From Bacteroidota bacterium (lineage in GTDB: Bacteria; Bacteroidota; Bacteroidia; Bacteroidales; Tannerellaceae), in the NCBI GenBank assembly GCA_023429375.1, contig JAEYVY010000013.1, positions 1 through 64,000 of the forward strand: a DNA stretch of 64,000 nucleotides. The letters run 5' to 3'. Shown one piece after another: positions 18,331 to 26,692 of the stretch. Both the position numbers and the translations under genes were made by a program. Position 1 is the first letter of the stretch. Each line of letters opens with the position of its first letter. The notes beneath the pieces are model-generated. The model saw only the letters and a list, made by a program, of their open reading frames with translations, made no database searches and had not been told where the DNA came from.

Positions 18331-19098
18331 TTACACAGCATCAACACCTGCCAATTCAGGGTCAATCATAATACGTCCGCAATATTCACATACAATGATT
18401 TTCTTGCGTAACTTAATATCCATTTGCTTCTGAGGTGGAATCTTGTTAAAGCAACCACCGCAAGCATCACGTTGGATATAAACAACGGCCAAACCATTAC
18501 GAGCACCTTTGCGGATACGTTTGAAAGCAGTCAACAAACGAGGTTCGATTGTTGCTTCCAACTTTTTCGCTTTTTCTCTTAGTTTTTCTTCCTCCTGTCT
18601 GGTTTCTGAAATAATTTCATCAAGCTCGCTCTTCTTCAATTCCAAGTCAGCTTTACGACCTTCTAAAGTTTCAGAAATTTGTGCAATTTCTTTTTTCTTA
18701 TGTTCGATTGCCTCCTTGAATTCACGAATCTTTTTCTCTGAAAATTCAATTTCCAGTCCTTGGAATTCTATTTCTTTTGACAAGTTATCAAACTCACGAT
18801 TATTACGTACATTGTCTAACTGTCCTTTATATTTATCAATCAATCCGGTAGAATCAGCGATTTTGTTTTTCTGTTCAACTACAGCAATTTCGAAATCTTT
18901 GATCTCCGTCTGATAGTTCTGAAGACGAGTTTCCAATCCTGCAATCTCATCTTCTAGGTCTTGCACTTCTAAAGGAAGTTCACCACGAAGCGTCTTAATT
19001 TTATCAACTTCAGTCATCGTTGTCTGAAGCTGGTATAGCGTAGAAAGCTTCTCTTCAACTGTGTATTCTTTTTCAGCTGATTTTTTATCTGTAGCCAT
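18331..19098 (-). CDS. C4 zinc-ribbon coiled-coil protein
   Basis: 255 residues. Most of the chain (about 15-190) is heptad-like, charged coiled coil. A C-terminal zinc ribbon follows, with CGGCFNKI and VCEYCGRIM as the two CxxC pairs. This matches the bacterial DUF164/CT398-type family, whose members have been linked to RNA or secretion-related roles; the function here is not known. The ATG at 19098 (MATDKKSAEKEY) was chosen over a frame opening at 19149 that would overlap the Nif3-like gene by 50 bp. It starts 2 bp before that gene's stop codon edge, so the two are surely co-transcribed. Confidence 0.8.
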   Translation of the reverse strand: MATDKKSAEKEYTVEEKLSTLYQLQTTMTEVDKIKTLRGELPLEVQDLEDEIAGLETRLQNYQTEIKDFEIAVVEQKNKIADSTGLIDKYKGQLDNVRNNREFDNLSKEIEFQGLEIEFSEKKIREFKEAIEHKKKEIAQISETLEGRKADLELKKSELDEIISETRQEEEKLREKAKKLEATIEPRLLTAFKRIRKGARNGLAVVYIQRDACGGCFNKIPPQKQMDIKLRKKIIVCEYCGRIMIDPELAGVDAV

Positions 19099-19099
19099 T

Positions 19100-20197
19100 C
19101 TATAAATATTTAACCGGGTTTGAATTAACATTCGAAAAATGTAGGGCAAAGTTAGGCAATTTTTTCGAAATCAAATTATAAAACATATCTTTTGTATGAA
19201 GTTCCGATTCATAATGCCCTATTACAGCCAATAAAATGCGGTTTTCGACATCGTAAAAATCATTGTACTTTGCTTCACCCGTAATAAAAACATCCGCTCC
19301 ATAAGCGATAGCATCTTTAATCAAAAAAGCACCGCTGCCACCACATAAAGCTACCTCTCGAACCGGTTTGTTCCGCAAGGCCGAATGTTTCACGCAGCCT
19401 ACGTTAAACAACTCTTTCAAGCGCGACAAAAACGAGTATTCATCCTCTTCTTCAGGAAGTTCGCCCACAATACCCGATCCGGTTTCATTCCAAGAATTGG
19501 CCAGAGGGTAAAAGTCAAAAGCAGGCTCTTCATAGGGATGTACCGATAAGAGTGCACGGGTAACCGCAGTCTTTTTGTAAGCCGGTAGTATCGTTTCGAT
19601 ACGAACTTCGGGTTCAAAATGCATCTTCCCTATTTCACCACAGAAAGGTTTACATCCTTCATTGGCCCGGAAAGTGCCCTCTCCTTTCAAATTATAACTG
19701 CATGAGTCGTAGTTTCCAATACTTCCTGCTCCGGAATGAAACAATTTATTGCGTACCACATCAGCATAAGCTTCGGGAACAAAGGTGACCAATTTCAACA
19801 AGGCCTCTTTCTGCGGACTGAGCACACGCACATTCTTCAGCCCAAGCATATCGGCCAGATAGAAGTTCACTCCTCCGTTTGTATTATCCAGATTGGTATG
19901 GGAGGCATAAATCACTATATTGTGCTGGCATGCCTTGATAACACAACGTTCGATATAGGTACTTCCGGTCAACTTCTTCAAAGGCTTAAATATCAGCGGA
20001 TGATGAGCGATAATCAAATTACAACCCAAATCAATCGCTTCGTCAACCACCTCTTCGGTCACATCCAAACAAAGTAATGCCCGAGTGGCAGGTTGGTTAA
20101 CATCTCCCACCTGCACTCCGGCATTATCGTAACTTTCCTGTAAGGGTAGCGGAGCAAACTCCTCTATCTCCCGCAAAATATCCTTTATCTTATACAT
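19100..20197 (-). CDS. Nif3-like dinuclear metal centre protein
   Basis: 365 residues of the Nif3/YbgI family. Metal-binding segments are visible: IIAHHPLIFKPLKKL, YASHTNLDNTNGGVN and the C-terminal VIGHYESELHTKDM. The length indicates the long form with a PII-like insert between the two conserved halves (about 130-230, with KLVTFVPEAYADVVRNKLF). Databases often call it GTP cyclohydrolase I type 2; the true substrate is unresolved. Next to a zinc-ribbon coiled-coil gene, a pairing often seen in bacterial genomes. Confidence 0.88.
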   Translation of the reverse strand: MYKIKDILREIEEFAPLPLQESYDNAGVQVGDVNQPATRALLCLDVTEEVVDEAIDLGCNLIIAHHPLIFKPLKKLTGSTYIERCVIKACQHNIVIYASHTNLDNTNGGVNFYLADMLGLKNVRVLSPQKEALLKLVTFVPEAYADVVRNKLFHSGAGSIGNYDSCSYNLKGEGTFRANEGCKPFCGEIGKMHFEPEVRIETILPAYKKTAVTRALLSVHPYEEPAFDFYPLANSWNETGSGIVGELPEEEDEYSFLSRLKELFNVGCVKHSALRNKPVREVALCGGSGAFLIKDAIAYGADVFITGEAKYNDFYDVENRILLAVIGHYESELHTKDMFYNLISKKLPNFALHFSNVNSNPVKYL

Positions 20198-20215
20198 ATG
20201 CTTTATCTATAAAGA

Positions 20216-20223
20216 CAAATATA
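20216..20223 (-). promoter_or_regulatory. Possible -7 promoter box for the Nif3-like gene
   Basis: Minus-strand TATATTTG, a full match to TAnnTTTG, ends 18 bp before the ATG. Confidence 0.4.
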
Positions 20224-20274
20224 TGTATTTTAGGATAAATCGCTTGCCTTAACAGTTTATTTAATATCCTATTT

Positions 20275-22032
20275 TTAAGCTTTCACTTCAACACGGATGC
20301 TCAGCTCTTCTAATTGTTCCGGATCGATGCATGATGGTGCGTCGATCATCACATCGCGGCCTGAATTGTTCTTCGGGAAAGCAATACAGTCACGGATTGA
20401 ATCCAATCCTGTAAACAGCGATACCCAACGGTCCAAACCGTAAGCCAATCCACCATGAGGAGGAGCACCGTACTTAAATGCATTCATCAAGAATCCAAAC
20501 TGAGCCTTAGCACGTTCAGGCGTAAAGCCTAACAGCTCGAACATCTTATTCTGCAATTCACTGTTGTGAATACGAATAGATCCACCACCAACTTCTACGC
20601 CATTGATTACCATATCATACGCATTAGCACGAACAGCTCCCGGATTGGTATCCAACAAAGGTACATCTTCTGCCTTTGGAGAAGTGAACGGGTGGTGCAT
20701 TGCATAGAAACGTTGATCTTCTTCGCTCCACTCAAATAGAGGGAAGTCTACTACCCAAAGGCAAGCAAACTTATTCTTGTCGCGCAAGCCCAATTGTGAA
20801 GCTACCTCAAGACGAAGTTCGCACAATTGTTTTCTTGTCTTCATGATATTATCTCCGGAAAGGATAAGAATCAAGTCGCCCGGTTTTGCATTGAAGGCTG
20901 CTTTCATAGCCTGAAGCACCTCTTGCGAATAGAATTTATCAACGCTCGATTTTACGCTACCATCAGCTTCAACACGTGCATACACCATTCCTTTTGCACC
21001 AATCTGTGGACGTTTCACAAATTCAGTCAATGCATCCAGTTGCTTGCGGGTATAGCTTGCTGCACCTTCGGCACAGATACCACCAACATAGGCTGCTTCG
21101 TCAAAGACAGAGAAGCCATGGCCTTTCATGATATCCATCAATTCTACGAATTCCATGCCAAAACGCAAGTCAGGCTTATCGCTTCCGTAATACTTCATGG
21201 CATCATGCCAAGTCATACGTTTAAATGGAGTTTCTACATCAATTCCACGTATGGTCTTGAACAAATGCTTGGTCATACCTTCAAATGTAGTCAACACATC
21301 TTCCTGATCAACAAAGCTCATTTCACAGTCGATCTGTGTAAATTCCGGCTGACGGTCTGCGCGAAGGTCTTCATCACGGAAACATTTCACAATCTGGAAA
21401 TAGCGATCGAAACCAGACACCATCAACAGCTGCTTGAATGTCTGAGGTGATTGAGGAAGCGCATAAAACTGTCCCGGATTCATACGTGAAGGAACAAGGA
21501 AGTCTCTTGCTCCTTCAGGAGTAGAACTGATAAGAACAGGTGTTTCTACTTCAAGGAAGTTAAGAGAATCAAGATATCTTCTTACCTCAAGCGCCATTTT
21601 GTGACGCAATTCAAGGTTCTGACGTACAACATTACGGCGCAGGTCAAGATAGCGATATTTCATACGCAAATCGTCTCCTCCATCTGTTTCATCTTCGATG
21701 GTAAACGGAGGCGTTGCAGAAGCATTAAGCACTTCCATAGCCGTAGCAATAATTTCAATATCTCCGGTTGGGATATTCGCATTCTTGCTTGATCTTTCAG
21801 CCACCTTACCGGTAACACGAATCACAAATTCGCGACCTAACTTATTGGCTTCTTCGCACAATGCAGCATTGACTTCTTGATTGAAGACAACCTGGCTTAT
21901 TCCATAACGGTCACGGACATCCACAAAGGTCATTCCGCCCATCTTGCGAGCCTTTTGCACCCATCCGGCCAAAGTCACTTCCTGACCAACATCTTGCAGG
22001 CGCAACTCGCCGCACGTTCTCGTTCTGTACAT
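20275..22032 (-). CDS. aspS: Aspartyl-tRNA synthetase
   Basis: 585 residues, bacterial-type AspRS. OB-fold anticodon-binding domain at the N-terminus (MYRTRTCGELRLQDVGQEVTLAGWVQ), class II catalytic core with motif 2 around FRDEDLRADRQPEFTQID, the bacterial GAD insertion domain (about 290-410), and motif 3 GGLAYGLDRWVSLFTG near the end. It charges tRNA-Asp. Whether it also charges tRNA-Asn cannot be settled from this window. Confidence 0.96.
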   Translation of the reverse strand: MYRTRTCGELRLQDVGQEVTLAGWVQKARKMGGMTFVDVRDRYGISQVVFNQEVNAALCEEANKLGREFVIRVTGKVAERSSKNANIPTGDIEIIATAMEVLNASATPPFTIEDETDGGDDLRMKYRYLDLRRNVVRQNLELRHKMALEVRRYLDSLNFLEVETPVLISSTPEGARDFLVPSRMNPGQFYALPQSPQTFKQLLMVSGFDRYFQIVKCFRDEDLRADRQPEFTQIDCEMSFVDQEDVLTTFEGMTKHLFKTIRGIDVETPFKRMTWHDAMKYYGSDKPDLRFGMEFVELMDIMKGHGFSVFDEAAYVGGICAEGAASYTRKQLDALTEFVKRPQIGAKGMVYARVEADGSVKSSVDKFYSQEVLQAMKAAFNAKPGDLILILSGDNIMKTRKQLCELRLEVASQLGLRDKNKFACLWVVDFPLFEWSEEDQRFYAMHHPFTSPKAEDVPLLDTNPGAVRANAYDMVINGVEVGGGSIRIHNSELQNKMFELLGFTPERAKAQFGFLMNAFKYGAPPHGGLAYGLDRWVSLFTGLDSIRDCIAFPKNNSGRDVMIDAPSCIDPEQLEELSIRVEVKA

Positions 22033-22084
22033 AGAATTATATCTGATTTTTGTTATTATACACGTTATTATAAGGATGTAGGTG

Positions 22085-22092
22085 CAAAGGTA
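22085..22092 (-). promoter_or_regulatory. Likely -7 promoter box for aspS
   Basis: Minus-strand TACCTTTG matches TAnnTTTG, 52 bp before the aspS ATG. No exact TTTG -33 box was found. Confidence 0.45.
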
Positions 22093-22160
22093 TAAGAAAA
22101 GCAGTAAAGAATTATTCTTGAAGGCGATTTTCTAACAAAATCTAGCAAGACTAATCTTCT

Positions 22161-22358
22161 CACCGTAATGAAAATCCAACAAGACCGTAATGTTTTTTAA
22201 ACTACATATTTACGTTTTTCTATTTCTATATATATGAAAAAACTTTACTATATTTGTGAAACAGTTTTTCTATATATATAGAAATAGAAAAACATCTCAA
22301 TGCTTTTTTAAAAACATCCCAATGATTATTTAAAACCATATCAATAATTCTAAAAACA
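22161..22358. repeat. 22-bp periodic array (locus 2), running up to the HU-like start codon
   Basis: Nine consecutive 22-bp units start at 22161, 22183, 22205, 22227, 22249, 22271, 22293, 22315 and 22337; the next position in phase (22359) is the C before the ATG of the HU-like gene. Cores: caccgtaatg, gaccgtaatg, catatttacg, tatatatatg, tatatttgtg, tatatatata, catctcaatg, catcccaatg, catatcaata. Each is followed by 12 A/T-rich bases. Units 3 to 6 contain a large palindrome: 22215-22244 and 22263-22292 are 30-bp inverted arms with two mismatches and an 18-nt loop. This fills most of the aspS/HU-like gap (22033-22359). Confidence 0.8.
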
Positions 22359-22359
22359 C

Positions 22360-22956
22360 ATGCCAGTAGTAAAGTATTCGATTCACGAAACACCAAATCC
22401 ACAGAAAGATGGTAAAAAGAAGTATCACGTACGTCCGGTGAGCGAACAAGCCATTAAGACGGATCAATTAGCACTTACCATCAGCGAAATGTCGTCATTC
22501 AGCAGCGCAGACGTAAAAGGGATGCTGGAAGCATTCTCGCGTGTCATGAAAATGTACCTTATTAATGGTCACACAGTTGAACTTGAAGGTATCGGGCTAT
22601 TCAACATATCAATTACATGCCCGAAAGACATTGAAGACCCATCCAAGATCAATGCCAGTCGGATTCATTTCAAAAAGGTAAACTTCAAAAGCAGTGCAAG
22701 CCTAAGCAACGAACTGCGAGGCATGAAATTCGAACGTGCGGAAAGCGATAAGAACAAGAAAAGCAATGAAGAATCAGACCGTTTGAAAAAGATAATGGAC
22801 TACGTTCAGGAAAATGGATCTATTCAAAGCTCCGTTAGCATGCAACTAAACAATTGTACCCGCTATATCGCTTTAAAGGACCTCGGCAAACTGGTTAAAA
22901 CGGGCAAGCTAATTCGTCACGGAAATAAAGCATCCAGCATCTATCTTCCAATCTAA
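22360..22956 (+). CDS. HU-like (HU_rel type) DNA-binding protein with C-terminal extension
   Basis: 198 residues. Residues 1 to about 125 resemble the long HU-related family of Bacteroides and Porphyromonas: MPVVKYSIHETPNPQ, then the HU dimerisation region SSFSSADVKGMLEAFSRVM and GIGLFNISITCP. Residues about 135-198 (DRLKKIMDYVQENGS ... LVKTGKLIRHGNKASSIYL) look like a small helix-turn-helix or winged-helix domain, an addition not found in plain HU. It probably binds and bends DNA. The 22-bp array ends exactly at its ATG, so autoregulation is plausible but unproven. Confidence 0.75.
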   Translation: MPVVKYSIHETPNPQKDGKKKYHVRPVSEQAIKTDQLALTISEMSSFSSADVKGMLEAFSRVMKMYLINGHTVELEGIGLFNISITCPKDIEDPSKINASRIHFKKVNFKSSASLSNELRGMKFERAESDKNKKSNEESDRLKKIMDYVQENGSIQSSVSMQLNNCTRYIALKDLGKLVKTGKLIRHGNKASSIYLPI

Positions 22957-22979
22957 TCCTGTAAAAAACAAACCTGTCC

Positions 22980-23402
22980 ATGCAAGATTATTCGGAAGAA
23001 AAAGCCAGAGAAGAGTTGGAGAAGAGGCAAAAGAAGTTCTTGAAAGAGGACTTTGAAAAGGTAATCGATAAAGAAGAAGAGTTGGAGAAGAAATTCAGAA
23101 ACCAACGAAAGCTAACTCGTTTTTTGTCCGATTTCAAACTTTTGCTCTCTATGATTAAAGATTACTACCACGGTAAATACAGAGAAGTACCGTGGTATGT
23201 AATCAGTGCGGCCGGAGCTGCACTTCTGTACGTTCTTTCACCCATAGATCTGATACTCGACATTATTCCTATTGGTGGTTATATTGATGATGCAGCTGTT
23301 TTTTTGTTTTGCATCAACCAAATCAAAGAGGAAATCGAGAAATATAAGATTTGGAAAAGCATACAATCTTCTTCATCAGAAGAAGAAAAAGGGCTACAAT
23401 AG
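22980..23402 (+). CDS. DUF1232 (YkvA-type) membrane protein
   Basis: 140 residues. A charged, helical N-terminus (about 1-60) precedes the DUF1232 signature YVLSPIDLILDIIPIGGYIDDAAVF in a hydrophobic segment (about 78-110), and a short charged tail. Family members are small membrane proteins of unknown role. It begins 23 bp after the HU-like gene and is likely in the same transcript. Confidence 0.8.
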   Translation: MQDYSEEKAREELEKRQKKFLKEDFEKVIDKEEELEKKFRNQRKLTRFLSDFKLLLSMIKDYYHGKYREVPWYVISAAGAALLYVLSPIDLILDIIPIGGYIDDAAVFLFCINQIKEEIEKYKIWKSIQSSSSEEEKGLQ

Positions 23403-23476
23403 ACACTATTGCAAGCCTAATAAACACTTTAAAAATAAAAAAGGGGTTAAAAAAGCAGGTGTATTTAAGGGAGAAG

Positions 23477-23549
23477 CACGGAAGGAGAGGCTCGAACTCC
23501 CGACACCTGGTTTTGGAGACCAGTGCTCTACCAACTGAGCTACTTCCGT
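23477..23549 (-). tRNA. tRNA-Trp (anticodon CCA)
   Basis: 73 nt on the minus strand with a complete cloverleaf: acceptor acggaag / cttccgt, D arm gctc...gagc, anticodon stem ctggt / accag around loop ctccaaa (anticodon CCA), and T arm with gttcgag. Discriminator base is G, as expected for bacterial tRNA-Trp. The CCA tail is not encoded. Confidence 0.95.
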
Positions 23550-23713
23550 ATTGCGGGTGCAAAGGTAGTTGTTTTTTTGAAAGTCACACTATAAACTACC
23601 CATAAAAACAACGAACTTTAAATAATTCTCATCCGGAAGGCCTCTGGTTTGCTTATATGGGCTATCCGCTGTATTTTTGTCTATCAAGTTACTTTCATTA
23701 AAATCTACTATCG

Positions 23714-25297
23714 ATGAATAAATTTCTAAAAGCCGGTGTCGTCTTTACGCCTGCATTACTTCTCACCGCATGTGGTACCGAAAAAAAAGAGGTAGCCAAT
23801 AAACCTCTTAATATTATCCACATTATGACCGATGACCATTCGTATCAAACAATCAGTGCCTATGGGCACCCAATCTCTCGACTGGCGCCTACTCCAAACA
23901 TAGACCGTCTGGCAGCAGAAGGGATGCTTTTCAGAAAAGCATTCGTCGAAAACTCACTATCTACCCCCAGTCGTGCTTGTTTGATGACCGGTTTATACAG
24001 TCACCAAAACGGACAAAGACAATTGGGAAAAGGAATCGATTCGACAAAAGTATTCTTCTCCGAACTGCTGCAAGAAGCCGGATATCAGACAGGAGTAGTG
24101 GGTAAATGGCATATGCAATGCGAACCGAAAGGATTTGATTTTTATCACGTTTTATGGGATCAAGGAGATTATTACAATCCTCAATTTAAAAGTCCGGAAA
24201 GTAATGGCGAATATATCCGTGAAGAAGGTTATGCCACCACGCTTACGACCGACCATGCCATCCGCTTTTTGGAAAACAGAGAGCCCGACAAGCCTTTCTG
24301 CCTGTTAGTACACCACAAGGCTCCGCATCGAAATTGGATGCCGGAAACTAAATATCTCACACTGTATGAAGATGTGGAATTCCCCTACCCTGAAACGTTT
24401 TTCGACGATTATGCAACACGCTGTGAAGCTGCACATAAACAGGAAATGCGTATCGAAGATGATATGACACTGATTTACGATTTAAAAGTGTATGAACTGA
24501 AGGATACGGAAGTCTACAAAAACGAAAATCACAAGAGTGGATTAGAGTATTCACTGAACCGCATGAACGATGAGCAACGGACGGCTTGGCATGCTGCCTA
24601 CGGTCCGTCTAATGAAAAATTCATCAAGCAAAATTTGAAGGGCGAAGAATTGTTGAAATGGAAATACCAACGTTATCTGCGTGATTACCTGCGCTGCATT
24701 AAAAGTATAGACGACGAAGTGGGACGTCTAATCGACTATCTTGAAAAAGAGGGACTAATGGAAAATACCATCATCGTATACACCTCTGATCAAGGTTTTT
24801 ACATGGGCGAACACGGTTGGTTTGACAAACGATTCATGTACGAAGAATCTTTCCGCACACCACTGATTATTCGTTATCCGAATGCAGAGAAAAAAGGAAC
24901 TGAATGCGACCTATTGGTTCAAAACATCGACTATGCGCCTACCTATCTGGCAGCAGCAAATCTCGAGGCTCCAAAAGAAATGAGCGGAACATCACTACTT
25001 CCTATCGTAAGGGAAGAAACTCCTAAAGATTGGCGTGAATATCTGTATTATCATTACTATGATTACCCTGCCATCCACCAAGTGCAAAGACATGACGGAG
25101 TGAGAGACGAGCGATATAAACTCATCCATTTTTACGGTGAAAAGGGAGAAGTGAATTGCAACGAACTTTATGACCTGCAAAACGACCCCAACGAATTAAA
25201 TAATATTTATGGAAAAGAAGATTACTCCGACATTCAGAGCCGCCTTGAAAAGCAACTTGAGAACTTCCGAACCACGCTTAAAGTAGATGAATATTAA
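23714..25297 (+). CDS. Family S1 sulfatase, serine-type, lipoprotein
   Basis: 527 residues. Lipoprotein signal with lipobox LLTAC (Cys20), so probably anchored in an outer or periplasmic membrane. The sulfatase domain begins with metal ligands in HIMTDDHSY (Asp40, Asp41). The formylglycine motif is STPSR with Ser83, so activation needs an anaerobic radical SAM maturase, which is not in the window. KWHMQC, HHKAPHRNW and TSDQGFYMGEHGWFDKR complete the active site. The overall pattern is like GlcNAc-6-sulfatase-type Bacteroides enzymes, but the substrate is not fixed by sequence alone. It is not inside a polysaccharide locus here. Confidence 0.88.
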   Translation: MNKFLKAGVVFTPALLLTACGTEKKEVANKPLNIIHIMTDDHSYQTISAYGHPISRLAPTPNIDRLAAEGMLFRKAFVENSLSTPSRACLMTGLYSHQNGQRQLGKGIDSTKVFFSELLQEAGYQTGVVGKWHMQCEPKGFDFYHVLWDQGDYYNPQFKSPESNGEYIREEGYATTLTTDHAIRFLENREPDKPFCLLVHHKAPHRNWMPETKYLTLYEDVEFPYPETFFDDYATRCEAAHKQEMRIEDDMTLIYDLKVYELKDTEVYKNENHKSGLEYSLNRMNDEQRTAWHAAYGPSNEKFIKQNLKGEELLKWKYQRYLRDYLRCIKSIDDEVGRLIDYLEKEGLMENTIIVYTSDQGFYMGEHGWFDKRFMYEESFRTPLIIRYPNAEKKGTECDLLVQNIDYAPTYLAAANLEAPKEMSGTSLLPIVREETPKDWREYLYYHYYDYPAIHQVQRHDGVRDERYKLIHFYGEKGEVNCNELYDLQNDPNELNNIYGKEDYSDIQSRLEKQLENFRTTLKVDEY

Positions 25298-25311
25298 TCA
25301 CTTATATTGAG

Positions 25312-25341
25312 ACGCTGCCTGAAAATCAGGCAGCGTTTTTG
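25312..25341 (+). terminator. Rho-independent terminator after the sulfatase gene
   Basis: Perfect 11-bp stem (25312-25322 with 25326-25336, core cgctgcctg), 3-nt loop, then a T run. It lies 14 bp after the stop codon. Confidence 0.9.
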
Positions 25342-25401
25342 TTGTTTCTTACATCTATAGTATAAGCGCTCTAAAACCGCTTAATTAAATCTTAATAGCT
25401 T

Positions 25402-25899
25402 ATGAAAAAGAAAATGAAACAACTTCTCCCTCTTCTGCTTTTCTGTGGTGCAATCTTAATCTGTACCTCCTCGACAGGTCCGATTTACGATAGGAGTATC
25501 TACTCTCCTGTCTTTATGGAACGTAGTGAGCTTGAGCGGTCTGTATTCTTTGATCAGAACAATCACGATTTAGTGACCCCCGGTAAAATTTATTGTAAAG
25601 GTGATTTTATCTTTATTAATGAGAAATATAAGGGCATACATATTATTGATAACAGTAATCCAAAACTGCCAAGACAAGTAGGCTTCATCAATGCTCCTGG
25701 TTGTTTGGACTTAGCCATTAAGGGCAACACGCTATATTTAGATAATGCCGTTGATCTGGTTGCCTTCGACCTGTCCTCCAAAACGGTAACCGAACGAATC
25801 AAAAACGTATTTCCGGAACCAATGTCTCCCGCTAATGATTACTATCACAGTAATCTGCCTGCAAATATGATTTTAGTTGGATGGCGTAAAAATAAATAA
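25402..25899 (+). CDS. LVIVD-repeat-like exported protein
   Basis: 165 residues. An N-terminal signal (hydrophobic to about 20, LICTSS, possible lipobox) is followed by beta-rich repeats typical of LVIVD/beta-propeller surface proteins: GIHIIDNSNPKLPRQVGFI, LDLAIKGNTLYLDNAVDLVAFDL. It is too short for a complete propeller. The next gene, with the same repeat type, starts 4 bp after its stop, so the two products may form one assembly. Function unknown. Confidence 0.65.
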   Translation: MKKKMKQLLPLLLFCGAILICTSSTGPIYDRSIYSPVFMERSELERSVFFDQNNHDLVTPGKIYCKGDFIFINEKYKGIHIIDNSNPKLPRQVGFINAPGCLDLAIKGNTLYLDNAVDLVAFDLSSKTVTERIKNVFPEPMSPANDYYHSNLPANMILVGWRKNK

Positions 25900-25903
25900 A
25901 GAC

Positions 25904-26692
25904 ATGAAAAAACATACCTATACAAGATTAACAACATTCGCTTTGATGATTTGTCTTGCTTTAGCATGTACAGAAGACTCGAGTTATATGGGAGACAATT
26001 CTTCCGGCTCAGGAAAAGGTGGTTCCATGGCACGTTTTACAATTAGTAACGATGTGCTTTATACCGTAGATTATAATACACTGAAATTATTCGACCTTTC
26101 TGACGAACAGCACCCTAACTATTTATCTGGCAAGGATCAACACCTGGACTTCGGTGTCGAGACTATATCATGTAGAGATTCTTTACTCCTGATCGGTTCG
26201 CAAGATGGGCTTTATATTTATGACATTCAACGTCCGTTATTCCCTAATTTTATGTCAAAAACACAGCATCTGAAAAGCTGTGACCCTGTAGTAGCATCGG
26301 GCAACTATGCTTATGTTACACTAAACACGGAGGGGGTATGGTGTGGAAACTCAACCAATGTGCTGGACATCTATGATATTACTGATCCGGGAAATCCTAT
26401 GCTGATGAACACAATTCCTATGAACTACCCTAAAGGATTAGGCATAGATGGGAATAAACTTTTCGTTTGCGATAAGACTGCAGGCATAAAAGTGTTCGAC
26501 ATTAGCGATCCTATAACGCCGGTTTGGACCGACGACCTCAGCCATATAAAAGAGATGCAAGACATTAACACATACGATGTAATCCCTCTAAACGGACTAC
26601 TACTTGTCAGCGCAAGCCGAGGATTCTATCAGTTGGATTATACAGGTGAGCAATTGAAGTATGTAAGTAAAATTGAAGTTAAAGCAGAATGA
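25904..26692 (+). CDS. LVIVD-repeat lipoprotein
   Basis: 262 residues with a lipoprotein signal (CLALAC lipobox, Cys at about 21). Several LVIVD-type repeats are visible, such as LKLFDLSDEQHPNYLS, LYIYDIQRPLFPNFM, LDIYDITDPGNPMLMNTI and IKVFDISDPITPVW, suggesting a partial beta-propeller on the cell surface. The ATG at 25904 was chosen; an upstream non-ATG start would overlap the previous gene. Its stop overlaps the next start (ATGA), so the three genes are translationally linked. Biological role not known. Confidence 0.78.
   Translation: MKKHTYTRLTTFALMICLALACTEDSSYMGDNSSGSGKGGSMARFTISNDVLYTVDYNTLKLFDLSDEQHPNYLSGKDQHLDFGVETISCRDSLLLIGSQDGLYIYDIQRPLFPNFMSKTQHLKSCDPVVASGNYAYVTLNTEGVWCGNSTNVLDIYDITDPGNPMLMNTIPMNYPKGLGIDGNKLFVCDKTAGIKVFDISDPITPVWTDDLSHIKEMQDINTYDVIPLNGLLLVSASRGFYQLDYTGEQLKYVSKIEVKAE

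Noticed and set aside
22161..22358. CRISPR array
   Set aside because: Units are 22 bp throughout with no long identical repeats and no unique spacers, and no cas genes are present.
23272..23605. Short frames over the DUF1232 end and tRNA-Trp
   Set aside because: They read through the tRNA gene and have no conserved features.
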